Positions 6,195 to 6,534 of a stretch of DNA of 6,534 bases are shown here, piece after piece (the stretch's first letter is position 1; each line of letters opens with the position of its first letter). Both the position numbers and the translations under genes were made by a program. Source of the stretch: a bacterium (GTDB lineage: Bacteria; Vulcanimicrobiota; Vulcanimicrobiia; Vulcanimicrobiales; SCRA01); NCBI GenBank assembly GCA_028869325.1, contig JAGWST010000333.1, forward strand, positions 1-6,534, given 5' to 3'. Under the pieces are notes generated by a model. That model made no database searches. It saw only the letters and a program-made list of their open reading frames with translations, and had not been told where the DNA came from.

Positions 6195-6534
6195 ATGAAG
6201 ACGATCTTCATCCACGGCGCGGGACACACGGGCGAGTTGTGGTCGGAGGTGGTTGCGCACGTCCCCGGCGGCAGCGCGCCCTCACTCCCCGGACATCCGG
6301 ATGGCCAGGCACTCAGCTCCGTCGACGGGGCCGCGGAGTGGCTGCTGGAGAGACATCTCGGGGACGCCGAGCCGGGGCTGTTGGTGGGCAACTCGCTGGG
6401 CGGGGCGATCGCCATGAGCGCGGCGTTGCGCTCGCCGGAGCGCGTGGCGGCACTCGTGCTGGTCGGCAGCGGCGCCAGACTGCGCGTGCACCCCGAGATA
6501 TTCGCGCAGGTCGAAGGGGACTTCTCCGCCGCGG
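6195..6534 (+). CDS. Alpha/beta hydrolase, N-terminal part (cut by window edge)
   Basis: The frame is open from the ATG at 6195 to the window end, giving the first 113 residues. It starts with MKTIFIHGAGHTGELW, where HGAG (7-10) is the usual oxyanion-side motif after strand 3. VGNSLGG (64-70) is the nucleophile elbow with S67 as the expected catalytic serine. ERVAALVLVGSGAR (82-95) is the strand after it, typical of esterase/lyase-type alpha/beta hydrolases. The acid and histidine lie beyond the window. The substrate cannot be told from this part. The gap to the YihY-family gene is 19 bp, so it probably belongs to the same transcript. An internal GTG at 6181 is in a different frame and not a rival start. 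Confidence 0.88.
   Translation, partial: MKTIFIHGAGHTGELWSEVVAHVPGGSAPSLPGHPDGQALSSVDGAAEWLLERHLGDAEPGLLVGNSLGGAIAMSAALRSPERVAALVLVGSGARLRVHPEIFAQVEGDFSAA

Overview
The window is GC-rich bacterial DNA with closely packed genes. Codon third positions are mostly G or C, and the genes are of broadly environmental type. The mix of a Cache-type chemoreceptor, a proline-tailed copper-amine-oxidase-N (stalk) domain protein, a KGG-repeat stress protein and a YihY/BrkB membrane protein fits a soil or sediment lineage such as Eremiobacterota or a neighbouring phylum. This placement is a guess from gene content. No marker gene is present.

Layout from left to right. Bases 1-230 hold no convincing gene but carry two adjacent quasi-palindromic elements (3-83 and 111-190), which look like an intergenic repeat cluster downstream of the first gene. 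Bases 231-998 (minus) encode a multi-pass membrane protein with a visible internal duplication, of unknown function and possibly GlpM/DUF3147-like. Bases 999-1305 are a divergent intergenic region with two consecutive GC-rich hairpins. Bases 1306-3783 (plus) encode a complete methyl-accepting chemotaxis protein with two membrane helices, a probable double-Cache sensor, HAMP and the signalling hairpin. Its stop codon shares the tetranucleotide CTAG with the stop of the convergent stalk-domain gene (3780-4319, minus).

From about 4375 rightwards there is a tight plus-strand cluster: a small four-helix membrane protein (4375-4809), a GsiB/LEA-like protein made of seven 19-residue KGG repeats (4839-5303), a YihY/BrkB-family membrane protein (5315-6175) and the start of an alpha/beta hydrolase (from 6195, cut by the window edge). 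Gaps are 29, 11 and 19 bp, so co-transcription is likely. With a hydrophilin-like repeat protein at its core, this could be an envelope or desiccation stress operon, which is inference.

No RNA genes, CRISPR arrays, transposases or phage genes were seen. Nothing here amounts to a clear new system. The best leads are the twin palindromes at the left edge and the 19-residue-period KGG repeat protein in its membrane-protein operon.
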